Below are positions 47,301 through 56,477 of a DNA stretch of 64,000 bases, one piece after another. Positions within the stretch are counted from its first letter, which is position 1, and every line of letters starts with the position of its first letter. The translations under genes were made by a program, and so were the position numbers. Source of the stretch: Eledone cirrhosa (lineage: Eukaryota; Mollusca; Cephalopoda; Octopoda; Eledonidae); assembly GCA_964016885.1 (NCBI GenBank), contig OZ024741.1:25564374-25628373 (forward strand). The letters are read 5' to 3'. The notes beneath the pieces were generated by a model. That model searched no databases. It had not been told where the DNA came from and was given only the letters and a program-made list of their open reading frames with translations.

Positions 47301-50300
47301 AGAACGCTGTCGCAAAGAAGAAAAAAACTGAACGTTTTGTTGTTTAGAACAATTATTTCGTTATCATTACATTTATCATTTGCCTGCATGCACAAACACA
47401 TTTTGTATCGACATGTATTACATCGAAATGCATTATTAACAAAAAAAAAATTATCGGTAAATTATCCATCGTGCGTCTCAAAATTTGTATTTTGCACATA
47501 AATCCTCCTGGATTCTGATTGGGTGACGCAATCTTCAAAAACTTGCCTGTATTCCGGAGCGTTACGAATGGCCATTATGCGTCTTCAACGTTTGTTTGCC
47601 AGCCAATTTAATTTAAAGGCAACGCCTTTTTGAAAAATATAATAAACATTTTTTTTTATTCTTAACATTTTCCTCTCTGACATTTCTTAACATATTCCTC
47701 TTGGCTTGCATTTTCCTATTACGGAATACCATAATTCACGATGGGTAGCACCTCATTGCCAGCGTTTACTGGCGATGTCAATGTTTGGTTCGCACAAATA
47801 GAGTCGCACTTTACCGTGAACAACATTACGTCTGAAGTCAGACAACTGCACATGCTTTTGAGTGCTTTCCTGGCGTCATTGACGACGGTTGTTAAAGATC
47901 TAATAACTGATCCTGCCCCTGGAGCCTCCTATGAGAGCGTAAAACGCGAGGTTTTGCGGCGGACCATGTTGTTGGCGGAGAAGAAATTCCAGACACTCAT
48001 CAATGACGAACATTTGGGTGATCGGACGCCCACACAGCATCTGCGTCGCATGAGAGAGCTGGTGGAAGACGCCCCAGCTGACAGCGCCCTCCTTAGACAG
48101 CTTTTCTTTTCAAGGCAACCCCCCCGGTGTTCAGGCGATTTTAGCGCCTATGATGGAGTCTACCACAGTCGACCAGCTAGCAGCTTCGGCCAACAAAATT
48201 ATAAGTTTCACTGGAAACCCTGCCTCCTATGTTGCACCTCAGCCACCAACTGCGGTCTCTTCGTTCTCCCCTGCCTCCTATGTTGCACCTCAGCCACCAG
48301 CTGTGGTCTCTTCGTTCTCCCCTGCCTCCTATGTTGCACCTCAGCCACCAACTGCGGTCTCTTCGTTCTCCCCTGCCTCCTATGTTGCACCTCAGCCACC
48401 AGCTGCGGTCTCTTCGTTCTCCCCTGCCTCCTATGTTGCACCTCAGCCACCAGCTGCGGTCTCTTCGTTCTCCCCTGCCTCCTATGTTGCACCTCAGCCA
48501 CCAGCTGTGGTCTCTTCGTTCTCCCCTGCCTCCTATGTTGCACCTCAGCCACCAGCTGCGGTCTCTTCGTTCTCTCCTGTCTCCTATGTTGCACCTCAGC
48601 CACCAACTGCGGTCTCTTCGTTCTCCCCTGCCTCCTATGTTGCACCTCAGCCACCAACTGCGGTCTCTTCGTTCTCTCCTGCCTCCTTCGTTGCACCTCA
48701 GCCACCAGCTGCGGTCTCTTCGTTCTCTCCTGTCTCCTATGTTGCACCTCAGCCACCAGCTGCGGTCTCTTCGTTCTCTCCTGCCTCCTATGTTGCACCT
48801 CAGCCACCAGCTGCGGTCTCTTCGTTCTCTCCTGTCTCCTATGTTGCACCTCAGCCACCAGCTGCGGTCTCTTCGTTCTCCCCTGCCTCCTATGTTGCAC
48901 CTCAGCCACCAGCTGCGGTCTCTTCGTTCTCTCCTGTCTCCTATGTTGCACCTCAGCCACCAGCTGCGGTCTCTTCGTTCTCTCCTGCCTCCTATGTTGC
49001 ACCTCAGCCACCAGCTGCGGTCTCTTTGTTCTCCCCTGCCTCCTATGTTGCACCTCAGCCACCAGCTGCGGTCTATTCGTTCTCTCCTGTCTCCTATGTT
49101 GCACCTCAGCCACCAGCTGCGGTCTCTTCGTTCTCTCCTGCCTCCTTCGTTGCACTCAGCCACCAGCTGCGGTCTCTTTGTTCTCTCCTGTCTCCTATGT
49201 TGCACCTCAGCAACCGGCTGCGGTCTCTTCGTTCTCTCCTGTCTCCTATGTTGCACCTCAGCCACCAGCTGCGGTCTCTTCGTTGCACCTCAGCCACCAG
49301 CTGCGGTCTCTTCGTTGCACCTCAGCCACCAGCTGCGGTCTCTTCGTTCTCTCCTGCCTCCTATGTTGCACCTCAGCCACCAGCTGCGGTCTCTTCGTTC
49401 TCCCCTGCGTCCTATGTTGCACCTCAGCCACCAGCTGCGGTCTCTTCGTTCTCCCCTGCGTCCTATGTTGCACCTCAGCCACCAGCTGCGGTCTCTTCGT
49501 TGCACCTCAGCCACCAGCTGCGGTCTCTTCGTTGCACCTCAGCCACCAGCTGTGGTCTCTTCGTTCTCTCCTGCCTCCTATGTTGCACCTCAGCCACCAG
49601 CTGCGGTCTCTTCGTTGCACCTCAGCCACCAGCTGCGGTCTCTTCGTTGCACCTCAGCCACCAGCTGCGGTCTCTTCGTTGCACCTCAGCCACCAGCTGT
49701 GGTCTCTTCGTTCTCTCCTGTCTCCTATGTTGCACCTCAGCCACCAGCTGCGGTCTCTTCGTTCTCTCCTGTCTCCTATGTTGCACCTCAGCCACCAGCT
49801 GCGGTCTCTTCATTGCACCTCAGCCACCAGCTGCGGTCTCTTCGTTCTCTCCTGCCTCCTATGTTGCAACTCAGCCACCAGCGGCAGTCTCTTCGTTCTC
49901 TCCTGCCTCCTATGTTGCACCTCAGCCACCAGCTGCGGTCTCTTCGTTGCACCTCAGCCACCAGCTGCGGTCTCTTCGTTGCACCTCAGCCACCAGCTGC
50001 GGTCTCTTCGTTGCACCTCAGCCACCAGCTGCGGTCTCTTCGTTGCACCTCAGCCACCAGCTGCGGTCTCTTCGTTGCACCTCAGCCACCAGCTGTGGTC
50101 TCTTCGTTCTCCCCTGCCTCCTATGTTGCACCTCAGCCACCAGCTGCGGTCTCTTCGTTCTCCCCTGCCTCCTATGTTGCACCTCAGCCACCAGCTGTGG
50201 TCTCTTCGTTCTCCCCTGCCTCCTATGTTGCACCTCAGCCACCAGCTGCGGTCTCTTCGTTGCACCTCAGCCACCAGCTGCGGTCTCTTCGTTGCACCTC

Positions 50301-53300
50301 AGCCACCAGCTGTGGTCTCTTCATTGCACCTCAGCCACCAGCTGCGGTCTCTTCGTTGCACCTCAGCCACCAGCTGCGGTCTCTTCGTTGCACCTCAGCC
50401 ACCAGCTGCGGTCTCTTCGTTGCACCTCAGCCACCAGCTGCGGTCTCTTCGTTGCACCTCAGCCACCAGCTGCGGTCTCTTCGTTGCACCTCAGCCACCA
50501 GCTGTGGTCTCTTCGTTCTCCCCTGCCTCCTATGTTGCACCTCAGCCACCAGCTGCGGTCTCTTCGTTGCACCTCAGCCACCAGCTGCGGTCTCTTCGTT
50601 GCACCTCAGCCACCAGCTGCGGTCTCTTTGTTCTCCCCTGCCTCCTATGTTGCACCTCAGCCACCAGCTGCGGTCTCTTTGTTCTCCCCTGCCTCCTATG
50701 TTGCACCTCAGCCACCAGCTGCGGTCTCTTTGTTCTCCCCTGCCTCCTATGTTGCACCTCAGCCACCAGCTGCGGTCTCTTCGTTGCACCTCAGCCACCA
50801 GCTGCGGTCTCTTCGTTGCACCTCAGCCACCAGCTGCGGTCTCTTTGTTCTCCCCTGCCTCCTATGTTGCACCTCAGCCACCAGCTGCGGTCTCTTCGTT
50901 CTCCCCTGCCTCCTATGTTGCACCTCAGCCACCAGCTGTGGTCTCTTCGTTCTCCCCTGCCTCCTATGTTGCACCTCAGCCACCAGCTGCGGTCTCTTCG
51001 TTCTCTCCTGCCTCCTATGTTGCACCTCAGCCACCAGCTGCGGTCTCTTCGTTCTCTCCTGTCTCCTATGTTGCACCTCAGCCACCAGCTGCGGTCTCTT
51101 TGTTCTCCCCTGCCTCCTATGTTGCACCTCAGCCACCAGCTGCGGTCTCTTCGTTCTCCCCTGCCTCCTATGTTGCACCTCAGCCACCAGCTGCGGTCTC
51201 TTCGTTCTCTCCTGTCTCCTATGTTGCACCTCAGCCACCAGCTGCGGTCTCTTCGTTCTCTCCTGCCTCCTATGTTGCACCTCAGCCACCAGCTGCGGTC
51301 TCTTCGTTGCACCTCAGCCACCAGCTGCGGTCTCTTCGTTGCACCTCAGCCACCAGCTGCGGTCTCTTCGTTGCACCTCAGCCACCAGCTGTGGTCTCTT
51401 CGTTCTCTCCTGCCTCCTATGTTGCACCTCAGCCACCAGCTGCGGTCTCTTCGTTGCACCTCAGCCACCAGCTCTGGTCTCTTCGTTCTCTCCTGCCTCC
51501 TATGTTGCACCTCAGCCACCAGCTGCGGTCTCTTCGTTGCACCTCAGCCACCAGCTGTGGTCTCTTCATTCTCCGCTGCCTCCTATGTTGCACCTCAGCC
51601 ACCAGCTGCGGTCTCTTCGTTCTCTCCTGCCTCCTATGTTGCACCTCAGCCACCAGCTGCGGTCTCTTCGTTCTCTCCTGCCTCCTATGTTGCACCTCAG
51701 CCACCAGCTGCGGTCTCTTCGTTCTCTCCTGCCTCCTTCGTTGCACCTCAGCCACCAGCTGCGGTCTCTCCTGCCTCCTTCGTTGCACCTGAGCCACCGG
51801 CTGCAGTCTCTTCGTTCTCTACAGCAGCTGCCGTCCACACCGATCACTCACGTGTGTCTGTGGCAATACTTCAAGCCATAGAGCAACTCACCAAAGAGGT
51901 GAGACAATTGAGTACCTCCAGGGCTCAATCGCCCAGACGTCGCTTCCAGAGCCGTTCGCCGCCACACAAGCAAACCAGGACTGTGCTACTACCACAGTCG
52001 TTTTGGCACGGCGGCACGCTTTTGTAACCAGCCCTGTTCGTTTTCCATCCAGGGAAACGGATTTCAGGAGACCTGAACACGGCACAGTCTCCTCTGATGC
52101 TCCCAAATAATTGTGCATTCTTTATAACTGACACGTTTTTCCAAGCTCGATGTCTTGTGGATACAGGCGCTGCTTGCAGCATATGGCTGCTAAAACTTCT
52201 CAAAGAGAAGCCGCCAGTTTCATCCATTTCTCTGCAAGCCGTAAATCATTCTCCTATCTCCACGTATGGTCAAATTTCTCGTTCTTTGAACCTGGAATTG
52301 CAAAGAGACTTCACGTGGATTTTCACGGTCGCTGATTTGCCTACCCTATTCTAGGCTTGGATTTCCTGCACCACTATAACCTCTTACTGGATATGCGCAG
52401 ACGACGGTTGTTGGATGCTAATACGGAACTCTCCGTTCCGGGTTTGAAATCTACTGTCTCATCTATCAGCCCGGTATTATTCATCGCCGCTTCAGAGGAC
52501 CCTTTCCAGTCGCTTTTAAATTCCTTCCTGGAATTGACAAATTTTAATTTTGTGCTGAGCAAGCCTACTCCCTCCACAAAACATTATATCGAAACTTCTG
52601 GCGCTCCTGTATTTTCTCGCCCTCGCCGCCTCCCTGCAGAGAAATTGAAAGCAGCGAAGGCTGAATTTAACCACATGCTACAGCTGGGGATCATACACCC
52701 ATCCTCAAGTCCGTGGGCCACTCCTTTGCATTTGGTTCCGAAGCGTTCCGGTGATTGGCGTCCCACTGGGGACTTTCGCCGGTTAAACGCGATGACGGTA
52801 CCCGATGGCTACCCGATCCCACACATACAAGATTTCGCGTCTTCGCTTCATGGATGTAAGAGATTCTCCAAATTGGATTTGGTCAAGGCTTACCACCAGA
52901 TTCCAATGAACCCGGCAGATATACCTAAAACTGCCATAACAACTCCTTTCGGAGCGTTCGAATTTCTGACTATGCCTTTCGGTTTTCGAAACGCAGCCAG
53001 TACTTTCCGTTTCATGGATGACGTTGTGCACGATTTGGACTTCGTGTATAACTACATTGATGACATTCTCGTAGCAAGTGCCTCACCCGAGGAACATGTC
53101 ACTCACCTCCGTCTACTGTTTGAGCGGTTTCAGCAGTATCAGGTGCAAATCAACCCGGCGAAATGTGTTTTCGGTGCGTCTTCACTTGTCTTCTTGGGCC
53201 ATGTTATCAGCCCTGAGGGAATCTTACCACTGCCTGACAAGGTGAAAGCTCTGCAAGACCTTCAACCACCCACTTCACTTCGCCAGCTACGACATTTCCT

Positions 53301-56300
53301 TGGTCTGCTGAACTACTACAGACGTTTTATCCCACACTGTGCGGATCTCCTGTCTCCTTTATCCGACCTGTTACGTAACAGGAAAAGGAAAAATGAATCC
53401 ATCACACTGGACACGAGTCAGCTAAAGGCCTTCAACGAAGTGAAGCAGAAAATTGCGAAGACATCGTTACTTGCACATCCTATGCCTGGTGCCCAGTTTT
53501 CCCTGGTCGTTGATGCATTGGGCACAGCTGTAGGTGTAGTTTTGCAACAGCATCACTAACAACAACTACAACCTCTCGCGTACTTCTCGAGGCAACTGAA
53601 ACCTGCAGAAACATGATATAGCACGTTCGGCCGTGAACTCCTGGCTATGTACCTCGCAGTGAAACACTTTCGGCCTTCACTGGAGGGTCGTCAATTTGCG
53701 ATCTACACTGATCATCGTCTGCTTACGTTCGCACTGCGTTCTAAGCCGGATAAATATTCACCTCGCGAAACTCATTTGGACTTTGTTTCGCAATTTACCA
53801 GCGATATCCGACACATCTCCGGTGAGCAGAGTGCGGCGGCAGATGCCTTGTCTCGCCTCCCAATCAATTCCCTGTCATCACCTTCGGCTACTGACCTTCA
53901 ACAGATAGCCACAGAACAGCCACCCCTGGATACCTTGGATCTTTCGTCTCCTTAATTTGCAACTGGCAAATTTTCATATCAACCTGTGCCCACTTCGGAC
54001 ACAGATTATTTGTGACACCTCGACGGATTCACCTCGTCCTCTAGTTCCAGCGACTCATCGTCGTGCAGTTTTCGAGACCTTGCACGGTCTAGCACACCCT
54101 GGCATGTCGACCACAGTGAAGCTCATTTCAGTTAGATACTTCTGGTCGAATATGAGGCGTGACATCACTGCCTGGCCACGTTCCTGCTCGTTCTGCCAGA
54201 AGTCAAAGGTGCACAAACACATCCGCGCACCCCTCGGAACTTTCAGCACTCCAGACGCTCGGTTCAGTCATGTCCATATAGATCTCGTTGGGCCATGGCC
54301 GGTCAGCCAAGGATTTACCTATCTCCTCACCTGTATTGATCGCTTCACACGTTGGCCTGAAGCCATTCCTTTAAGTGACATTTCGGCGGAATCTGTATCG
54401 CGAGCTCTAGTATCGGGTTGGATATCGCGTTACGGAGTTCCAACCACTGTCACCACGGACCGTGGTGGACAGTTTGAGACCCATCTCTTCCGAGAACTTT
54501 CAAGGATCCTGGGAATTAAGTGCATCCAAACGACTAGCTACCATCCAGCTTCGAACGGAATGATAGAGCGCTTCCACCGCCAATTGAAAGCCGCATTGCA
54601 CGCTTATCCGGATCAACAACAATGGAGCGAGTATGTACCAATTGTCCTTCTTGGCTGTCGTGCAGCTATCAGGGAGGATCTAGGATACTCCCCAGCTGAA
54701 CTGGTTTACGGAGTACCTATATCTTTGCCGGGTCAGATGTTGACCCCAATGGATTTACCTGAAACAGATCTAGCTCTGTATGTGAACAGACTGCGATCCT
54801 ATTTTGGCAATCTTCGGCAACAGACAGTCTTCGGTCCCGAAAGACATTGCTTCGTGGACCCACGTCTTTCTATGGAAGGATGCCGTGAGAGCTCCTCTCA
54901 CGTCACCTTATACCGGTCCTTATTGTGTGCTTGCACGCACAGATAAACTGTTCCCTCTGGACATTGGTGGTAAAAAAGAGACTGTATCCATCGATAGGGT
55001 GAACGGGCCTTTACAGACACTCATACAAGAGCCCCATATTCCCCCTACATATACTCTACATCAGCCAACACACGCTACACATGCAACATTGCACACACTT
55101 TCTCCACCTACACCTACATATGTCACCACCACACGTAGTGGTCGCCAAGTACATTGGCCCAAGAAGCTTTGCAAGACTATATATATGAACTATGTTATAT
55201 AGAGCAAACTTTTTGAGTTCTTGTCCTCTCTTGTATTTATATTAAATGCATTAATTAATGTGAACTTTGGACTATTTCTGCTGCTCAGTTTTTTTTTATG
55301 TTCTTCTTTTTCTCTGAAGCAAAACGCAGACATTCCTGTGAAATGAATATTTAGTTTTCTGTGAATTGATATTGCTTATTATATATTTACTGTTATATTT
55401 TTTTTTCTTTCTTGCAACTGCTACCCTTTTTTCTCTGTCGGCTTTAAGCCTAAGCAGGGGGTGATGTAGCAGTAATATATATCCTTTGTAATTAAATGTA
55501 TTTTCCTTCGGCGAAAGAAAAATGTTACGGAAGTAAATTGGCTGAAGTGTGAGCCAATCAAAACTTCGGCGTAGCGATACAAGTAACTGGACTACTTAGA
55601 CCAGAGAACGGAAGTTAAGACAGAAGACCAGTCTCCAGAAAAATCTGCTATCATCAAAACGTTGATTCTTCGATACGCCATATCCTGTCGTATCTCACAC
55701 ATGGAAATACAGGCAAAACGACTTTCACAGTGTGAAGCAAGAATAAACGAAGTACATACTTGTAATGGAGTTTGTCTATTTAATGCTTTCTGATCTAACG
55801 ACTTACATTCTTCATTATAAATCTTCTGTTGTAGAAACTTCACAGTTAAACCAGAAACAAATAAATAATGGACTTTAAAGCCCCCACCTATGTAGGTTTC
55901 CTTGGTTTCCTGAGAGATTATACATCTTAAGGGGTTTTAATGAAAGGGGCCACTGTCTTGTCATGAAAAGCAATGTGAAATTAAGTGTCTTGCTCAAGAA
56001 TACAACACACCATCTAGTCCAAGAATTGAACCCATTATCTTATGATCATTCATAGACCCACGGGTACACCCTCAGCAACATGGTTGGATAACATCCATGA
56101 GCTTGGCTGGTCTCACTTGGGAATTCAGCCAGATCAGTTGGAGACAGTTGCTTCTGACAGGACCTGTTGGAAGGAGTGTTTGAGGAATCTTCCCCCATGA
56201 CCCTCTCAGGAATAAGTGGGACAAGAAGACCTTATGACCATGAGTCCAACATCCTAACAATATGTTTTGACAAGTTAAATGAGAATAAAGGATAGAATCA

Positions 56301-56477
56301 CAGTAGCATGATTGAAAGACAAACAGTATATTGTATGATTAAAAGTGTTATCTTACCTTCCTGCAAGTTTCATGAAACCTGTATCAGCAAGAGGCCCAGA
56401 ACACATTTCACAGCGGAAGCATTCAGGGTGCCAACTGTTATTCATAGCTTTTATCACACGGCCAATAATGAACTCAC
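36071..56477 (-). CDS. LIMS1: PINCH (LIMS1-type) LIM-only adaptor, LIM2 to stop, nine exons
   Basis: PINCH joins integrin-linked kinase and parvin in a complex that couples integrins to actin at focal adhesions; the first LIM domain binds ILK. Minus-strand coding exons are 56357-56477, 45457-45528, 44063-44140, 40873-40968, 40657-40711, 40193-40285, 38376-38424, 37338-37413 and 36071-36185. All borders are AG/GT and they join to 251 codons including the stop without a break. They encode LIM2 ([20 protein letters not shown]), LIM3 ([20 protein letters not shown]), LIM4 ([32 protein letters not shown]) and LIM5 ([29 protein letters not shown]) with the Cys/His zinc ligands in place, ending in a basic KRRLKK tail. 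The exon(s) for LIM1 are beyond the right edge. Introns are crowded with retroelements, the largest (10.8 kb) holding a Gypsy element. Confidence 0.95.
36236..36830. repeat. About 44-bp tandem repeat in the last PINCH intron, with a C-run
   Basis: Imperfect copies of a unit containing ataaaaccccatctgttgag and gcccttctcctcc, in two blocks (36250-36440 and 36655-36830). The blocks are separated by a unique segment (36440-36650) with a catcatcat run. A run of about 19 C lies at 36359-36377. On the transcribed (minus) strand these become G-rich. Confidence 0.88.
37338..37413 (-). CDS. LIMS1: PINCH exon (LIM5, first half)
   Basis: 76 bp encoding [20 protein letters not shown] with zinc ligands C, H, C and C. 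Acceptor ctattacag, donor gtaagtaa; both edges split codons. Confidence 0.93.
37735..37910 (-). mobile_element. tRNA-derived SINE in a PINCH intron
   Basis: Minus strand: gaatcgttagaacgttggat as head region, gagttcaaatcccgcc as B-box region, body with tcaactttgccttttattc. Related to 13300-13490. Confidence 0.7.
37911..38375. other. PINCH intron, unclassified repeat-like sequence
   Basis: The segment with tgaggaagcctctacatggt at about 38017 has the look of an interspersed repeat, but no family can be assigned from sequence alone. No exon was found. Confidence 0.35.
38376..38424 (-). CDS. LIMS1: PINCH micro-exon (start of LIM5)
   Basis: 49 bp encoding [16 protein letters not shown], which includes the first CX2C pair of LIM5. 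Acceptor ttcttacag, donor gtaagtag. Confidence 0.93.
38430..38625. repeat. (AAT)n microsatellites in a PINCH intron
   Basis: Two (TAA/AAT)n runs, at 38440-38458 and 38574-38618. Confidence 0.85.
38650..38765 (-). mobile_element. tRNA-derived SINE fragment
   Basis: Minus strand: ctgagttcaaatcccacc, then gtctttcatctttacggggt and ataaaataaagtaccagtaa. It belongs to the 13300-13490 family. Confidence 0.7.
38766..39720. repeat. About 122-bp tandem repeat interrupted by a LINE
   Basis: Two and a half copies of a unit starting gtaggtttagctggcctcct, containing accccagtcctatcatgtt-like sequence, at 38766-38990. A further piece (aagagaaggttttttgggg) resumes at about 39640 after the minus-strand LINE at 38991-39636. 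The unit itself resembles part of a SINE body (compare 56705-56850). Confidence 0.7.
38991..39636 (-). mobile_element. 3' end of an RTE-like LINE, minus strand
   Basis: On the minus strand it encodes [20 protein letters not shown] and [20 protein letters not shown], almost the same as the full-length LINE at 57421. Then come the 3' UTR and a (GAT)n tail at 38996-39010. It is 5'-truncated to the last approximately 640 bp. Its close match to the full-length copy indicates recent activity of this subfamily. Confidence 0.9.
39721..40192. other. PINCH intron with a SINE-like fragment
   Basis: 39840-39970 (gctttccctgctagcaaggg, then cagacaagccaatgtccaac) resembles the non-tandem start of the repeat array at 63150-63240. 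The rest is AT-rich intron. Confidence 0.45.
40193..40285 (-). CDS. LIMS1: PINCH exon (LIM4, second half)
   Basis: 93 bp, 31 whole codons: [13 protein letters not shown], then [10 protein letters not shown]. Acceptor tttttccag, donor gtatgttt. Confidence 0.94.
40286..40656. other. PINCH intron with short degenerate tandem repeats
   Basis: 40325-40550 has several imperfect copies of a unit with actgaaactgtagaagggta. 40590-40625 is G-rich on the plus strand. Not coding. Confidence 0.6.
40657..40711 (-). CDS. LIMS1: PINCH exon (LIM4, first half)
   Basis: 55 bp encoding [18 protein letters not shown]. Acceptor tgttttccag, donor gtgagtaa. Confidence 0.94.
40712..40872. repeat. 161-bp PINCH intron made largely of (GAT)n-like repeats
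   Basis: Nearly the whole intron is imperfect gatgatgat/gacaat repeat. It has no stop in one plus-strand and one minus-strand frame, which makes it look coding on both strands. It is bounded by the exons at 40711 and 40873 with proper splice sites. Confidence 0.85.
40873..40968 (-). CDS. LIMS1: PINCH exon (LIM3, second half)
   Basis: 96 bp encoding [19 protein letters not shown], then [12 protein letters not shown]. Acceptor cttttcag, donor gtagggag. Confidence 0.94.
40995..43500. mobile_element. piggyBac-like MITE split by a CR1-like LINE
   Basis: The left piece (40995-41089) starts ttaaccctttagtatttaaa and the right piece (43393-43500) ends aatgctaaagggttaa. Both carry TTAA at the outer edge. 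Removing the LINE between them gives the layout of the uninterrupted copy at 43804-44024. Confidence 0.82.
41090..43392 (+). mobile_element. CR1-like LINE, longer but damaged copy
   Basis: It starts in the end of the endonuclease domain (41090-41520, with [15 protein letters not shown]) and continues through a linker (41600-41930) to the RT at 41940-42660 ([25 protein letters not shown]). It matches 28970-30692 at about 98% by eye over the shared part. Lesions are stops near 41260 and 41516, a lost base near 42675, and a deletion near 42868 of the region before [10 protein letters not shown]. The 3' UTR ends in (ATT)n. Antisense to PINCH, in the intron between 40968 and 44063. Confidence 0.9.
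43501..43803. other. PINCH intron, G-run
   Basis: Unique intron sequence with a run of about 15 G at 43565-43579 after (TG)n. No exon. Confidence 0.55.
43804..44024. mobile_element. piggyBac-like MITE, uninterrupted
   Basis: 221 bp from ttaactctttagcatttaaa to ggtaaagggttgaa, with TTAA or near-TTAA flanks and inverted ends. It contains the ccggctatatccggcc inner palindrome seen in the other copies. Confidence 0.78.
44063..44140 (-). CDS. LIMS1: PINCH exon (LIM3, first half)
   Basis: 78 bp encoding [20 protein letters not shown], then NCKTC with the zinc ligands. Acceptor aaatttcag, donor gtaagtgt. Confidence 0.94.
44200..45040. repeat. About 32-bp minisatellite interrupted by a SINE
   Basis: Copies of tatagtccagtggtcaatgg plus tatatatctc lie at 44220-44412 and 44865-45040, with (TA)n runs. 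The SINE at 44414-44847 sits between the two blocks. Confidence 0.85.
44414..44847 (-). mobile_element. Full-length tRNA-derived SINE sharing the LINE tail
   Basis: On the minus strand: a tRNA-like head (ggcacatggcttagtgg; B box gttgtgagttcaatttcc), a central body (cttgagcaagacactttat), two 48-bp-like units (gcacccagcccacactgtaa), then ggaagggcatccagctgtag, catgctagcatggaagaacg and (GAT)n. The last 250 bp match the 3' UTR of the LINEs, as in SINE families mobilised by a partner LINE. Confidence 0.85.
45457..45528 (-). CDS. LIMS1: PINCH exon (LIM2, end, to LIM3 start)
   Basis: 72 bp encoding [20 protein letters not shown], with the last LIM2 ligands and the first LIM3 pair. Acceptor tttttcag, donor gtaagtac. 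Confidence 0.94.
45545..46140. repeat. 30-bp minisatellite next to a PINCH splice acceptor
   Basis: About 19 copies of a 30-bp unit (atatctttcctaagacaagt plus tataaatgat) beginning only 17 bases from the exon at 45457-45528. On the transcribed minus strand each unit contains acttgtcttaggaaag, which resembles a 3' splice site. Confidence 0.93.
46141..46640. other. PINCH intron, unclassified moderately GC segment
   Basis: 46200-46610 has a more balanced base composition than its surroundings and looks like an old interspersed element, but no domain or family is recognised in either strand. Confidence 0.35.
46640..46785 (-). mobile_element. Decayed tRNA-derived SINE fragment
   Basis: Minus strand: ctgagttcaaatcctgat, then caactttcatttatttttca. 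It is a diverged relative of 13300-13490. Confidence 0.5.
46885..47240 (+). repeat. Left LTR of the 46.9-kb Gypsy element
   Basis: Direct repeat of 55465-55819; preceded by the aatc target duplication and followed by aa plus the primer-binding site. Confidence 0.92.
47741..52027 (+). pseudogene. Gypsy gag with giant internal repeat
   Basis: Starts [20 protein letters not shown], a Gypsy capsid-type amino end (about 1-120). After LRQLFF a poly-C tract at 48118-48124 marks a probable frameshift: the natural-looking continuation ([16 protein letters not shown]) is in another frame from 48150. The repeat array fills 48226-51800. The carboxyl part resumes with [20 protein letters not shown] and a basic [14 protein letters not shown] segment. 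The frame from 47741 stays open for 1428 codons, far longer than a usual gag, because the repeat has no stop in any forward frame. The zinc-knuckle region after 51960 is shifted and ends at 52025. Confidence 0.85.
48226..51800 (+). repeat. 51/32-bp minisatellite inside gag, open in three forward frames
   Basis: Two unit lengths alternate. The 51-bp unit (cctcctatgttgcacctcag plus ccaccagctgcggtctcttc plus gttctcccctg) encodes [17 protein letters not shown] in one frame, [17 protein letters not shown] in the second and [17 protein letters not shown] in the third. The 32-bp unit lacks the 19 bases between two gtt/ttc-bounded points and shifts frame each time. Copies differ by a few substitutions (agctgcgg/agctgtgg, tctcct/tcccct). 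The minus strand also has long open frames. All of these are consequences of the repeat. Confidence 0.96.
52097..53559 (+). pseudogene. Gypsy protease and reverse transcriptase
   Basis: Protease: [11 protein letters not shown] at about 52150-52180, then a frame change and an apparent stop near 52352. [21 protein letters not shown] at about 52690, [14 protein letters not shown] at about 52870, [10 protein letters not shown] at about 53055 (catalytic DD) and [10 protein letters not shown] at about 53195. The frame ends with TAA at 53557-53559 inside the RNase H start; a further stop lies near 53614. Confidence 0.88.
53560..55202 (+). pseudogene. Gypsy RNase H end and integrase
   Basis: RNase H continues at 53647-53955 ([21 protein letters not shown]). 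Integrase at 53957-54946 has HGLAHPG and CSFCQKSK zinc ligands, then [22 protein letters not shown] and [10 protein letters not shown] with the D, D and E catalytic residues. A frame change near 54840 separates the carboxyl end (54804-55202, [11 protein letters not shown]). Frame breaks also occur near 53950. Confidence 0.88.
55203..55464 (+). other. Gypsy 3' untranslated region
   Basis: AT-rich segment between the last integrase codons and the right LTR; its final bases form the polypurine tract. Confidence 0.7.
55465..55819 (+). repeat. Right LTR of the 46.9-kb Gypsy element
   Basis: Mate of 46885-47240, followed by the second aatc target duplication at 55820-55823. Confidence 0.92.
55870..56075 (-). 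mobile_element. Decayed SINE
   Basis: Minus strand: gatcataagataatgggttc, aattcttggactagatgg, then cttgagcaagacacttaat, the body shared with other SINEs here. Confidence 0.6.
56357..56477 (-). CDS. LIMS1: PINCH exon (LIM2)
   Basis: 121 bp encoding [20 protein letters not shown], then [18 protein letters not shown]. It is the most upstream exon found. Acceptor tttcatag, donor gtaagata; the first codon (Gly) is split with an exon beyond the window. Confidence 0.95.

Larger units (their letters stand above)
46885..55819 (+). mobile_element. Gypsy/Ty3-type LTR retrotransposon with expanded gag
   Basis: LTRs at 46885-47240 (356 bp) and 55465-55819 (355 bp) start tgtagcagtaat and end cattata. By eye they differ at about ten sites (roughly 97% identity). 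A four-base duplication aatc flanks the element (46881-46884 and 55820-55823). The primer-binding site tggtgaccccgacg follows two bases after the left LTR; the polypurine tract agcagggggtga precedes the right LTR. Gag starts at 47741, protease lies at about 52150, RT at 52590-53560, RNase H at 53570-53850 and integrase at 54000-54800. Stops and frame changes make pol inactive. It lies antisense in the largest PINCH intron. Confidence 0.94.

Noticed and set aside
48177..49265. Minus-strand Trp/Arg-rich repeat proteins
   Set aside because: Antisense reading of the gag minisatellite; no independent support.
36071..56477. PINCH as a processed pseudogene
   Set aside because: Nine exons have intact GT/AG borders and introns and join in frame to a normal stop; processed copies lack introns.
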